Below are positions 53,191 through 61,852 of a DNA stretch of 64,000 nucleotides, in pieces. Numbering within the stretch: position 1 is the stretch's first letter; the number at the start of each line of letters is the position of its first letter. A model generated the notes under the pieces. It searched no databases. It saw nothing but the letters and a program-made list of their open reading frames with translations, and was not told the origin of the DNA. Origin of the DNA: Dethiosulfovibrio salsuginis (GTDB lineage: Bacteria; Synergistota; Synergistia; Synergistales; Dethiosulfovibrionaceae); the NCBI RefSeq assembly GCF_900177735.1, contig NZ_FXBB01000001.1, positions 186,001-250,000 of the forward strand. The letters are read 5' to 3'. Made by a program: the position numbers and the translations under genes.

Positions 53191-53697
53191 CTAGACCTTC
53201 TCCCCGTCGAACCGAGGGAACCTCTCTCTGAGCCTTCGGAACACCCCAGGAGGCACCATATCCTGCACCGGGCCCCCGAAGTTAAAAATATCCTTTACCG
53301 CATGGCTGGAGAGATAGGAGTATCGAGCATCGGTAACGATGAAGAGGGTCTCTATCTCCGGTGCCAGCTGTCGGTTCATCTGGGCAAGCTGAAACTCGTA
53401 CTCAAAATCCGAAAGGGCCCTCAGGCCTCTCACTATTATTCGGCTTTTCTGTCTGCGAAGAAAGTCAACTAAGAGACCGGCAAAAGAGTCTACCTTCACG
53501 TTAGGCAGATGACACAGGGCCTCTCGGGCCATGGTCTTTCTCTCCTCGACGCTGAAGGTGGACTGTTTTTGGGGATTTGTCAAGATAGAGACGGTGAGCT
53601 CGTCAAACAGACCAGCAGCTCGTTCCGCTATGTAGATATGGCCGTTTGTTATAGGGTCGAAGGACCCAGGATAAACGGCACCGATAACCTTCTTCAA
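53191..53697 (-). CDS. coaD: Phosphopantetheine adenylyltransferase
   Basis: Penultimate coenzyme A step. 168 aa with the nucleotidyltransferase motif YPGSFDPITNGH (HxGH variant TNGH, residues 9-20) and the late ISSTLSS-like SYLSSHAVKDI. The start overlaps the rsmD stop (ATGA). Confidence 0.96.
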   Translation of the reverse strand: MKKVIGAVYPGSFDPITNGHIYIAERAAGLFDELTVSILTNPQKQSTFSVEERKTMAREALCHLPNVKVDSFAGLLVDFLRRQKSRIIVRGLRALSDFEYEFQLAQMNRQLAPEIETLFIVTDARYSYLSSHAVKDIFNFGGPVQDMVPPGVFRRLRERFPRFDGEKV

Positions 53698-54203
53698 CTA
53701 GGTACCTCCTCTTCGTTGACGGACCAAGAGAGAAAAGAGAGCACCGACCGGCCGTACTTCCTCTCGTCTCGAAGTATCCATGGATCGGGCACCGCTAATT
53801 TGTCGTCTACCGATCGCTCTATGACTATGACTCCATCTCTGGCTACGATAGAACTGCGACTAGCGAGCAGCTCCGGCAGGGAGCGGCCCCATTTTTCACC
53901 GTAAGGGGGATCGGCAAAGACGACGTCGAATACCATATCCCTCCTGGCGACCCAGGAAAGCCCTTTTCTCACGTCCATGGAAAGATGGGTATGACAGTCA
54001 TAGCGGTTTTTTTTCCATATATCCTGAGACCGGCTTCTGATCAACTCCACCGACACCACAGGAGATGCCCCTCTACGACAGGCCTCAAAGGCTACCTTAC
54101 CGGTACCGGAAAACAGATCTAAAAAGGATTTTCTCCTCAGGTCCCCAAGTATGTTGAAGAGAGCCTGAAGGACCATTCCTGTAGTGGGACGGACCTCCTT
54201 CAT
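53694..54203 (-). CDS. rsmD: 16S rRNA m2G966 methyltransferase RsmD
   Basis: 169-aa SAM-dependent methyltransferase with FLDLFSGTGKVAFEA (motif I) and the catalytic DPPYG in VVFADPPYGEKW. It forms the common rsmD-coaD pair. The usual N-terminal start motif RVI.G..KG.. is shortened, with MKEVRPTTGMVLQALFNIL beginning at the RPT.. motif, so the protein is slightly shorter than E. coli RsmD. Confidence 0.92.
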   Translation of the reverse strand: MKEVRPTTGMVLQALFNILGDLRRKSFLDLFSGTGKVAFEACRRGASPVVSVELIRSRSQDIWKKNRYDCHTHLSMDVRKGLSWVARRDMVFDVVFADPPYGEKWGRSLPELLASRSSIVARDGVIVIERSVDDKLAVPDPWILRDERKYGRSVLSFLSWSVNEEEVPS

Positions 54204-55126
54204 GACCTCGAGAGACAGGCCGCCGCTGCATCCACAGCCCCTCTCACCGCAGGGGTTAGATAGGGGGATGAAGCCTCGTCTATCCTTACTAGAGCACCCT
54301 CGCCCCGTCTCACCACTTTAAGATAAAACTTCTGCTCATAACCGTCATCGGAGGTGATAGCCTGAACCAACCAGGCGTCTTCGCCGTTATAGTAGACCTT
54401 GCCTAAATTCCAGTGAGCCTCCCCAACTCCATCGGAGACGTTCAGGAAACCACCCTCTAAAGGGGTAAAAGAAGCCCTCTCTCCGTCTATAGCTACGTGC
54501 ATATCCTTCAATCCCCCTTCCACCGTTCTGGAGACGGTGCATTTACCTTTTTTTTCAAAAACAAGGATAAAAGTATCTTTCCCCTGATCCAACCATTTTC
54601 TCTCGTACTTTGTGGTTATCTTTCTCCGCTTGTTCACGTCGAAAGAAACCAGCTCCAGAGCTGGGTGCTCACCTAGGACTTTCCCCACCTCCTGAGCGTA
54701 CCATTCCTCGTCGGTAGCCAGTTCAAACTCACCTCCCACCTTGAGGACTGAGGCCACGGTATCGGAAAAACCTTTATGGGTAACCCTCCGCCTCGAATGC
54801 CTCTCTTTAGGCCAGGGACAGGGGAAACTCATGTATATTTTATCCAAAGACTGATCCTCAAAACACTCTCGAAGAAGAAAACGAGCGTCTCCTCTGATTA
54901 TCCTGACGTTAGGAACGCCCTCCCTCAGTGCCCTCTTGATAGCTTTTTCCGCACAGGTCATGGATATCTCCATTCCAAAGACCAGACAGTCCCTCTCTTC
55001 CTTCGCCAGGTGGATAAGGAACTCTCCGTTACCGAACCCTATCTCCGCTATGGCCCTGGAGTTCTGAGAGCTAAGAACCGGTAACCCGGAGGAGGCAGGC
55101 TCCAGCAGCACATCCGTTCTCTTCAT
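54200..55126 (-). CDS. trmB: tRNA (guanine-N7-)-methyltransferase TrmB with C-terminal extension
   Basis: Methylates G46 of tRNAs. The N-terminal 200 residues carry AIAEIGFGNGEFLIHLA (SAM motif I), FGMEIS, and the signature YMSFPCPWPKERHSRRR. About 105 extra C-terminal residues (from about 205) form an unrecognised beta-rich domain (VSRTVEGGLKD..YNGEDAWLVQA), making it 308 aa against the usual 210-240. ATG 55126 is 9 bases after GGAGAG. It overlaps rsmD by 4 bases. Confidence 0.9.
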   Translation of the reverse strand: MKRTDVLLEPASSGLPVLSSQNSRAIAEIGFGNGEFLIHLAKEERDCLVFGMEISMTCAEKAIKRALREGVPNVRIIRGDARFLLRECFEDQSLDKIYMSFPCPWPKERHSRRRVTHKGFSDTVASVLKVGGEFELATDEEWYAQEVGKVLGEHPALELVSFDVNKRRKITTKYERKWLDQGKDTFILVFEKKGKCTVSRTVEGGLKDMHVAIDGERASFTPLEGGFLNVSDGVGEAHWNLGKVYYNGEDAWLVQAITSDDGYEQKFYLKVVRRGEGALVRIDEASSPYLTPAVRGAVDAAAACLSRS

Positions 55127-55236
55127 AAAAAAACACTCTCCAAGCATCTATTATTAATATTAAACATATTCACACTGCCCTATAAACGAGAATCGACGAT
55201 CATTATACCTCATCGACGAAATACGGGTGATTTGCT

Positions 55237-55264
55237 TTGACTATTGAAATCCTCTTGGTATAAT
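55237..55264 (+). promoter_or_regulatory. Pyruvate oxidoreductase promoter P1
   Basis: TTGACT, 16-base spacer, TATAAT. It is about 180 bases before the ATG, leaving a long leader. The motif CTTGTATGGAGTATA (55277-55291) begins 12 bases after the -10, near the start site. Confidence 0.85.
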
Positions 55265-55276
55265 CTACAGGGTGGG

Positions 55277-55295
55277 CTTGTATGGAGTATATTTT
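55277..55295 (+). promoter_or_regulatory. Operator-like motif copy 1
   Basis: CTTGTATGGAGTATATTTT, 14 of the first 15 bases identical to copy 2 at 55388. Right half-site weak. Confidence 0.55.
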
Positions 55296-55355
55296 CACCG
55301 TAGTACTCTGCTTCTGTTTAAGAGAAAAAAGAAAATATCTCCTGTAAAGTTCGCT

Positions 55356-55384
55356 TTGCAACGCAGGATCGATAGTGTTATGAT
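55356..55384 (+). promoter_or_regulatory. Pyruvate oxidoreductase promoter P2
   Basis: TTGCAA, 17-base spacer, TATGAT. Start site would fall inside the motif at 55388. Leader about 55 bases. Confidence 0.65.
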
Positions 55385-55387
55385 GTT

Positions 55388-55406
55388 CTTGTATGGGGTA
55401 TACAAG
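55388..55406 (+). promoter_or_regulatory. Operator-like motif copy 2
   Basis: CTTGTATGGGGTATACAAG: 7-base half sites CTTGTAT and ATACAAG separated by 5 bases, a perfect palindromic frame over the predicted P2 start. Confidence 0.6.
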
Positions 55407-55446
55407 CTAGGCTCGATCATGCACACATTAAGAGGGGGTAATTTTT

Positions 55447-58400
55447 ATGGCGAAACAGTGGAAAACCATGGACGGGAACATGGCAGCGGCCCATGTCTCC
55501 TACGCGTTCACAGAGGTTGCGGCAATATATCCGATAACCCCGTCGTCCAACATGGCAGAGTACGTCGACGAGTGGGCATCCCACGGCAGAAAGAACATCT
55601 TTGGAAAAACAGTAAGGCTAGCTGAAATGCAGTCTGAGGCGGGGGCAGCCGGTGCCGTCCACGGATCTCTTTCCGCTGGATCTCTCACCAGCACCTTTAC
55701 CGCGTCTCAGGGGCTTCTTCTCATGATCCCCAACATGTACAAAATCGCAGGAGAGCTTCTTCCTGGAGTGTTCAACGTCAGTGCCAGAGCCGTCGCAGGC
55801 CACGCCCTCTCTATTTTCGGAGATCACAGCGACGTAACCGCCTGTAGGGGAACGGGCTTCGCCATGCTGGCATCGGGAAGCGTCCAGGAGACCATGGACC
55901 TTACCGCCGTGGCTCACCTCGCGTCAATTCGTTCCAGCATACCTTTCCTGAACTTCTTCGACGGCTTCAGGACCTCCCACGAGATTCAAAAGATAGAGGT
56001 ACTGGACTACGACGACCTAGCTGAGCTAGTTGACTGGGACGCCATAAGGGACTTCAAGGAAAGGGGCCTCAACCCCGAGCATCCCTACCAAAAGGGAACC
56101 GCCCAAAACCCGGATATATTCTTCCAGGCCAAAGAGGCCGCAAACCGATTCTACGATGATCTGCCGGAAATCGTGGAGGACTACATGAAGCAGATCAGCA
56201 AACTTACCGGCAGACATTACGCCCCCTTCAACTACTACGGCGATCCTGAAGCCGAGAGGGTCATGATAGTTATGGGCTCCGCCACCGAGGCCGCCGAGGA
56301 GACGGTGGATTACCTTATGGCCAGAGGCGAGAAGGTCGGTGTCCTTAAAGTCCACCTCTACAGGCCCTTCTCCGCCAGACACTTCTTCGAGGTACTCCCA
56401 GCATCGGTGAAGAGAATCGCCGTTCTCGACCGCACCAAAGAAGCGGGTGCATTAGGCGAGCCCCTTTACGAGGATGTCTGTGCCCTGTTCAACGAGAAGG
56501 ACCAGAGACCTCTTATCGTCGGAGGACGTTACGGCCTTGGCTCAAACGACACAACTCCGAGCTGGCTGAAGACGGTATTCGATAACCTTAAGCTCTACGA
56601 ACCTAAAAACCACTTCACCATCGGCATAGTGGACGACGTCACCAGGCTTTCCCTTGAGCTTAAAGAGGAGATCAACGCCGCTCCTGAAGGTACCATCAGA
56701 TGCAAATTCTGGGGACTTGGCTCCGATGGAACCGTCGGCGCCAACAAAAACGCCATAAAGATCATCGGAGATAACACCGAGATGTACGCCCAGGGCTACT
56801 TCTCCTACGACTCCAAAAAGTCCGGCGGTATAACCGTATCTCACCTCAGGTTCGGCAAAAAGCCCATTAAATCGACCTATCTCATCAAGGACTCGGACTT
56901 CGTCGCCTGCCACAAGCAGGAGTACGTACACCAGTACGACGTCCTGGACGGACTTAAAAATAACGGCACTTTTCTCCTAAACACCCAGTGGACCGACATA
57001 GCGACCCTGGAGGAGCACCTTCCGGGCAACGTAAAGAGGGCCCTGGCGGAGAAAGAGATCGACTTCTACGTCATCAACGGAACTGACCTAGGGACGGAGA
57101 TAGGCCTGGGCAACAGGATCAACATGATCATGATGTCCGCTTTCTTCAAGCTAGCCAAGGTCATTCCCTACGAGGACGCTATCAAGTACATGAAGGACGC
57201 CAACGAAAAGACCTACGGCAGAAAAGGCGAGAAGATCGTGGCCATGAACGACATGGCGGTGGACAAAGGAGCCGATGGGCTTATCAAGATAGAGATCCCC
57301 GCCAGCTGGAAGGACGCGGAGGATTGCTGCTGCGCCGGTTGCTGTGGCGACGACACCGCTCCCGACTTCATCCAGGACGTCTGCCGTCCTATGAACGCTC
57401 AGAAAGGCGACACCCTTACGGTAAGCGCCTTCATGGGCAGGGAGGACGGAAGCTTCCCCAACGGAACCTCGGCATACGAAAAGAGAGGGGTCGCCATAGA
57501 CGTCCCTGAGTGGATCATGGATAAATGCATCCAGTGCAACCAGTGCGCTATGGTCTGCCCTCACGCCTCCATACGTCCTATACTCCTCGACGGCGACGAG
57601 ATGGCCGACGCACCGGAGGGTTTCGAGGTTATGGACGCCAAGGGTAAGGAGCTTGAGGGACTTAAGTTCCGCATGCAGGTCAGCCCACTTGACTGTATGG
57701 GATGCGGCAACTGCGCCGATATCTGCCCTGTAAAGGCCCTGGAGATGAAGCCCATCGCTACCCAGACCAATCCTCAGACGGAGAACTGGGACTTTGCGGT
57801 CTCCGTCAGCGACAAGTCGGACAAGGTAAACGTCAACACCGTAAAAGGCAGCCAGTTCGCACAGCCCTACCTGGAGTTCTCCGGTGCCTGCGCTGGATGC
57901 GGAGAGACCCCTTACGCCAAGCTTGTCACCCAGCTCTTCGGCGACAGGATGATGATAGCCAACGCCACCGGCTGTTCCTCCATCTGGGGAGGCTCTGCGC
58001 CGAGCATGCCCTACTGCACCAACGCCAAGGGCCAGGGACCGGCGTGGGCTAACTCCCTCTTCGAGGACAACGCTGAGTACGGCTACGGCATGGCCCTTTC
58101 GGTCAAAGATACCAGAGACGAACTGGCCAGCAAGGTAGAGGCCCTTATCTCCATGGATATAGACGACGAGGTCAAAGGCGCCCTTCAGGCCTGGCTCGAC
58201 GCCAAAGACGACAGCAACGGCTCGAAGGTGGCCGCCGATAGGGTCAGAGGCATACTGGATCTCGACCTCGGATGTGACGAGGCAAACTGCCTCCTCTACG
58301 AAATAGCCGAGCTTGAGGACTACCTGGTCAAAAAGTCCATATGGATATTCGGCGGAGACGGCTGGGCCTACGATATCGGTTACGGCGGACTGGACCACGT

Positions 58401-58989
58401 CCTCGCCTCCGGCGAAAACGTCAACGTCCTAGTCTTCGACACCGAGGTATACTCCAACACCGGCGGTCAGTCCTCCAAGTCGACCCCCACCGCGGCTATA
58501 GCTAAGTTCGCCGCATCGGGCAAAAGGGTGTCCAAGAAGGACCTCGGCCGGATGGCTATGACCTACGGCTACGTCTACGTAGCTCAAGTCGCCATGGGAG
58601 CTGACAAAAACCAGCTCATGAAGGCATTAGTTGAGGCCGAGGCCTACGACGGTCCTTCCCTGATCATAGCCTACGCCCCCTGCATCAACCACGGCCTTAA
58701 AGAGGGCATGGGCAGGACCCAGCATCAGAGCAAAAAAGCTGTAGACGCAGGATACTGGCACCTCTATCGCTACAACCCAATGGCGGAGGAAGAGGGCAAA
58801 AACCCCTTCACCTTGGACTCTAAAGAGCCTAAGGAATCCTTCAGAGACTTCATCATGAGCGAGGTCCGTTACTCCTCACTGGTGAAGACCTTCCCGGAGG
58901 TCGCAGAGAACCTCTTCGAGGTGGCGGAGAAGGACGCAAAGAGACGTTACAACATCTACAAGGCCCTTGCTCAGGGTTGTCAGGCTTAA
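55447..58989 (+). CDS. nifJ: Pyruvate:ferredoxin (flavodoxin) oxidoreductase
   Basis: One-chain PFOR (1180 aa) that oxidises pyruvate to acetyl-CoA and CO2 with low-potential electrons to ferredoxin. In order: pyruvate/TPP domain I (VAAIYPITPSSNMAEYVDEWA, about 15-250), domain II/III, two 4Fe-4S sets CIQCNQCAMVCPH and CMGCGNCADICPV (about 690-770), the proximal cluster cysteines CAGCGETPYAK and ATGCSSIWG, and the TPP site GDGWAYDIGYGGLDHV. ATG 55447 follows GAGGGGG. With ackA it gives acetate and ATP. No neighbours share its unit. Confidence 0.97.
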   Translation: MAKQWKTMDGNMAAAHVSYAFTEVAAIYPITPSSNMAEYVDEWASHGRKNIFGKTVRLAEMQSEAGAAGAVHGSLSAGSLTSTFTASQGLLLMIPNMYKIAGELLPGVFNVSARAVAGHALSIFGDHSDVTACRGTGFAMLASGSVQETMDLTAVAHLASIRSSIPFLNFFDGFRTSHEIQKIEVLDYDDLAELVDWDAIRDFKERGLNPEHPYQKGTAQNPDIFFQAKEAANRFYDDLPEIVEDYMKQISKLTGRHYAPFNYYGDPEAERVMIVMGSATEAAEETVDYLMARGEKVGVLKVHLYRPFSARHFFEVLPASVKRIAVLDRTKEAGALGEPLYEDVCALFNEKDQRPLIVGGRYGLGSNDTTPSWLKTVFDNLKLYEPKNHFTIGIVDDVTRLSLELKEEINAAPEGTIRCKFWGLGSDGTVGANKNAIKIIGDNTEMYAQGYFSYDSKKSGGITVSHLRFGKKPIKSTYLIKDSDFVACHKQEYVHQYDVLDGLKNNGTFLLNTQWTDIATLEEHLPGNVKRALAEKEIDFYVINGTDLGTEIGLGNRINMIMMSAFFKLAKVIPYEDAIKYMKDANEKTYGRKGEKIVAMNDMAVDKGADGLIKIEIPASWKDAEDCCCAGCCGDDTAPDFIQDVCRPMNAQKGDTLTVSAFMGREDGSFPNGTSAYEKRGVAIDVPEWIMDKCIQCNQCAMVCPHASIRPILLDGDEMADAPEGFEVMDAKGKELEGLKFRMQVSPLDCMGCGNCADICPVKALEMKPIATQTNPQTENWDFAVSVSDKSDKVNVNTVKGSQFAQPYLEFSGACAGCGETPYAKLVTQLFGDRMMIANATGCSSIWGGSAPSMPYCTNAKGQGPAWANSLFEDNAEYGYGMALSVKDTRDELASKVEALISMDIDDEVKGALQAWLDAKDDSNGSKVAADRVRGILDLDLGCDEANCLLYEIAELEDYLVKKSIWIFGGDGWAYDIGYGGLDHVLASGENVNVLVFDTEVYSNTGGQSSKSTPTAAIAKFAASGKRVSKKDLGRMAMTYGYVYVAQVAMGADKNQLMKALVEAEAYDGPSLIIAYAPCINHGLKEGMGRTQHQSKKAVDAGYWHLYRYNPMAEEEGKNPFTLDSKEPKESFRDFIMSEVRYSSLVKTFPEVAENLFEVAEKDAKRRYNIYKALAQGCQA

Positions 58990-59012
58990 AAAAAACCAGA
59001 ACAATCTATCTA

Positions 59013-59048
59013 GACAAAAAGCCGGGAAATCCCGGCTTTTTGTCTTTT
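59013..59048 (+). terminator. Terminator of the pyruvate oxidoreductase gene
   Basis: GACAAAAAGCCGGG and CCCGGCTTTTTGTC form a stem around AAAT, followed by TTTTT. Confidence 0.93.
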
Positions 59049-59054
59049 TAGCGG

Positions 59055-59083
59055 TTGACCAGATTTTACAGTCGGTGTATAAT
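59055..59083 (+). promoter_or_regulatory. tRNA-Pro promoter
   Basis: TTGACC, 17-base spacer, TATAAT, 14 bases before the tRNA 5' end. Very strong sigma-70 form. Confidence 0.92.
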
Positions 59084-59097
59084 GTTCCTCGTTGATG

Positions 59098-59174
59098 CGG
59101 GACGTAGCGCAGCCTGGTAGCGTACCTGAATGGGGTTCAGGTGGTCGGAGGTTCGAATCCTCTCGTCCCGACCA
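59098..59174 (+). tRNA. tRNA-Pro (GGG)
   Basis: CGGGACG pairs with CGTCCCG; anticodon arm CCTGA-ATGGGGT-TCAGG with anticodon GGG; T arm GGAGGTTCGAATCCTCT; A-CCA encoded. 77 bases. Confidence 0.95.
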
Positions 59175-59182
59175 GATTTATC

Positions 59183-59212
59183 AGCGGGAAGCTCTTGAGC
59201 TTCCCGCTTTTT
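59183..59212 (+). terminator. tRNA-Pro terminator
   Basis: AGCGGGAAGCTC and GAGCTTCCCGCT, loop TT, followed by TTTT. Confidence 0.92.
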
Positions 59213-59251
59213 GTTGTACCGACTCTTTTCCTATAGAAAGATGGGATCCCA

Positions 59252-60076
59252 TTGATTTCAAAAAACGATTTCGCCCCTAGAACCAGCCTAGGTCAGAACT
59301 TCCTTGTAAACCTGGATATAGTGAGAAAGACCGTCGAAAGGGCGGATATCTCCGATCAAGACGTAATCCTGGAGATAGGCCCAGGACAGGGAGTCCTTAC
59401 GAGGGCGATTCTTGGCTCCCCCTGTCGCCACCTCCACTCAATAGAGATAGACAGAAGGCTGGAGCCTTACCTCAGCGACCTGACCGATGAACGAAGATTT
59501 TCGCTCCACTGGGGAGACGGGGTTACCTTTCCTTACGAAGAGCTATACCCTATTCCCAACAAGGTAGTAGCTAACATCCCCTACCACGTGACCACCCCTC
59601 TTATATGGTCCATAATGGAATCCCTGGCGACAAAGGGATTAAGCTACATGATTCTAATGGTACAAAAGGAGGCGGCGGACCGTCTGGTGGCCTCTAAAAA
59701 CACCAAAGAGAGGTATCCTCTAGGGATAACCATAGAGACCATGGGAAAGGCCAAAACCTTCATGAAAGTATCGCCAGGGTCTTTTAGACCGATACCGAGG
59801 GTATCCTCGGCTTTGGTGGAGATAGAGATACACCGGAGGACGGAATTGCCGCAAAACCATCTCTGGCGAAAGCTCATGAAAGCCTCCTTCGCTCAGAGGA
59901 GAAAAAAGCTCGTCAATAACCTTACCGCCTTAGGATGGAAAAAGGACCTTCTAGAATCCTGGCTCGAGAAATCGGATATCCCGACGGCCTCCAGGGCGGA
60001 GGATCTATCCTGTGACCAGTGGCTATCCCTTTTGGACATAATCGAGAGAAATACAGAAAGCCCAGCTGACCTTTAA
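59252..60076 (+). CDS. rsmA: 16S rRNA dimethyladenosine transferase
   Basis: RsmA/KsgA makes m6,6A on A1518 and A1519 of 16S rRNA. 274 aa with SLGQNFLVN at the N-terminus, SAM motif ILEIGPGQGVLTRAI (about residues 41-55), ANIPYHVTTPL (motif IV) and a C-terminal helical domain. Start TTG at 59252 has no clear ribosome site. It lies after tRNA-Pro. Confidence 0.94.
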   Translation: MISKNDFAPRTSLGQNFLVNLDIVRKTVERADISDQDVILEIGPGQGVLTRAILGSPCRHLHSIEIDRRLEPYLSDLTDERRFSLHWGDGVTFPYEELYPIPNKVVANIPYHVTTPLIWSIMESLATKGLSYMILMVQKEAADRLVASKNTKERYPLGITIETMGKAKTFMKVSPGSFRPIPRVSSALVEIEIHRRTELPQNHLWRKLMKASFAQRRKKLVNNLTALGWKKDLLESWLEKSDIPTASRAEDLSCDQWLSLLDIIERNTESPADL

Positions 60077-60091
60077 GGTCGACTGGGCTTT
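60057..60091. terminator. Convergent hairpin at the rsmA and HU 3' ends
   Basis: AAAGCCCAG and CTGGGCTTT with extra inner pairs (GACCT/AGGTC) form a stem over the rsmA stop codon, followed by TTTCT on the plus strand. Confidence 0.7.
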
Positions 60092-60097
60092 CTACGT

Positions 60098-60124
60098 ACT
60101 AGATAGGGACTAGATAGGGACTAG
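60098..60124. repeat. Short tandem repeat at the HU stop
   Basis: CTAGATAGGGA occurs twice in tandem (60099-60109 and 60110-60120), then CTAG, including the HU stop codon. No function is evident. Confidence 0.7.
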
Positions 60125-60396
60125 TTGATCCTGTCTTTAAGGGCCTTCCCAGGACGGAAAGCGGGCACTTTCTTAGCGGGGATCTCGATGGTCTTCTCCG
60201 GATCCTGGGGGTTACGACCGGTTCTGGCGGCTCTCTCCCTCACCTCGAAGGTCCCAAAACCTACAAGCTGTACCTTCTCGCCTTTGGCGAGAGCTTCCTC
60301 GATCGACTCCAGAACGGCAGAGACAGCCTCTCCTGCCGCCTTCTTGCTTAGTTCTGCGGACTTGGCCACTGCCTCGATAAGTTCGGTCTTTGTCAC
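60121..60396 (-). CDS. hup: DNA-binding protein HU
   Basis: 91-residue nucleoid protein. It has the arm region [25 protein letters not shown] with the Pro that wedges into bent DNA (residues about 54-78). Start GTG at 60396, 9 bases after GGAGG. Single-gene unit. Confidence 0.97.
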   Translation of the reverse strand: MTKTELIEAVAKSAELSKKAAGEAVSAVLESIEEALAKGEKVQLVGFGTFEVRERAARTGRNPQDPEKTIEIPAKKVPAFRPGKALKDRIN

Positions 60397-60475
60397 GTCA
60401 AACTACCTCCTCAAAAGGATAAATATATAAAAAGACACCTGCACCATCGTTTCCACGTCTATGGTACCACAGTCA

Positions 60476-60504
60476 TTTTTATCAGTAACTAGAGCAATGG
60501 TCAA
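60476..60504 (-). promoter_or_regulatory. HU promoter
   Basis: Minus strand TTGACC, 17-base spacer, TAAAAA, immediately after the der stop, about 80 bases before the HU start. Confidence 0.65.
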
Positions 60505-60507
60505 GCC

Positions 60508-61842
60508 TTATCGCTTTTTTCCGTCGCTATTTCTCCAAAAAAGTCGTATCGGGACTCCATCGTAGTCCCCAAGCTTCCTTATCTGGTTTACCATGTGATT
60601 CTCAAAAGAGCGAGTGACTATATCTCTCTCGTTGACGAAGAAGACGAAAGTAGGGGGAGCTGAGTCCGCCTGGGTGCAGTAGTAGATCCGAAGCAATTTG
60701 CCTTTTTTGTCCGAAGGCAGCCTCTCGAAGGCCAGGATATCCCTGAGAAGGCTATTAAGCTTGGTGGTACTGACCCTGCCTTTTCGACGCTCGTAGACCC
60801 CTATAACCTGCTCCAGAACCTTTTCCCCTAAGCCTCTGCCTGTTTTAGCGGAGGTGAACAGCAGTGGAGCGTGGCTCACAAAGCCGAGAGAATCCCTCAC
60901 AAGATCCCTCTGCTCGTCTCCTAACCTCTCGGAGGTCCCTTTGAGAAGATCCCACTTGTTCATGGCTAAAACTATGCCCTTTCCTCGCTCCACCACCGAG
61001 GCGGCGAGTTTTTTATCCTGATCGGTAACCCCTTCCGAACCGTCCATCACCAGGATGGACACATCGCACCGATCGAGGCTTTCCATTGTACGGACAAAAG
61101 AGTAATACTCGATATCGTCCTTAAAGCGACTTTTCTTCCTGAGACCTGCGGTGTCTATCAACCTGATCTTAGTACCATCGGAAAGCTCTATAAGAGAGTC
61201 GATAGAGTCTCGAGTGGTTCCGGGAACATCGCTGACCAAAGACCGGTTCTCACCAAGCAGCTGGTTAAGTATACTCGATTTGCCTACGTTCGGGCGACCT
61301 ATCAGGGCGACTTTTATCTCCCCTTCGTCCTCGTCGTCTATCCTTCCATCGGGAAGTATCTCGGTCACCCTGTCGAGAAGATCGTCCACCCCTCTAGCGT
61401 GAATAGCGCTGACCCCTATGACGTCCTCGAAGCCCAGAGGATAGGCGTCGTAGACAAGTTCGTCGAACTTCATGTCATCCAGCTTGTTTACCGCCACGAT
61501 AACCGACTTAGGGGCTCCCTTTCTTATCACCATGGCGATATCCTCGTCCATCCAGGTGATACCCTCTCTTCCGTCTATAGCGAAGATAATAACGTCGCTC
61601 TCCTCCATAGCCTGGAGGATCTGTCCCTTCATACCCTCCATTATAGGATCCTCGTCCCTGAGGAGAAGGCCTCCTGTATCGACCAGGTAAAACTTCTTAC
61701 CTCGCCATTCTACGTCACCGTAGAGCCTGTCTCTGGTAACCCCGGGCATATCGTCTACGATAGCCTTTCGCTCCTTTATGAGACGGTTAAAAAGCGAGGA
61801 CTTCCCTACGTTGGGACGACCTACGATAGTGACTATTGCCAT
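60508..61842 (-). CDS. der: Ribosome assembly GTPase Der (EngA)
   Basis: Tandem-GTPase needed for 50S assembly. 444 aa with the first G1 GRPNVGKSSLFN (about 8-19), G3 DTGG, G4 NKLD; the second G1 GRPNVGKSSILN (about 183-194), G3 DTAGLRKK, G4 NKWD; and the C-terminal KH-like domain with YCTQADSAPPTFVFFVN. It follows priA by 10 bases. Confidence 0.97.
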   Translation of the reverse strand: MAIVTIVGRPNVGKSSLFNRLIKERKAIVDDMPGVTRDRLYGDVEWRGKKFYLVDTGGLLLRDEDPIMEGMKGQILQAMEESDVIIFAIDGREGITWMDEDIAMVIRKGAPKSVIVAVNKLDDMKFDELVYDAYPLGFEDVIGVSAIHARGVDDLLDRVTEILPDGRIDDEDEGEIKVALIGRPNVGKSSILNQLLGENRSLVSDVPGTTRDSIDSLIELSDGTKIRLIDTAGLRKKSRFKDDIEYYSFVRTMESLDRCDVSILVMDGSEGVTDQDKKLAASVVERGKGIVLAMNKWDLLKGTSERLGDEQRDLVRDSLGFVSHAPLLFTSAKTGRGLGEKVLEQVIGVYERRKGRVSTTKLNSLLRDILAFERLPSDKKGKLLRIYYCTQADSAPPTFVFFVNERDIVTRSFENHMVNQIRKLGDYDGVPIRLFWRNSDGKKR

Positions 61843-61852
61843 TTTTTCCTCC

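Noticed and set aside
57151-58398. A 415-codon open frame on the minus strand
   Set aside because: It is antisense to the pyruvate oxidoreductase gene, which has clear domains in the plus frame; GC-rich third positions create such shadows.
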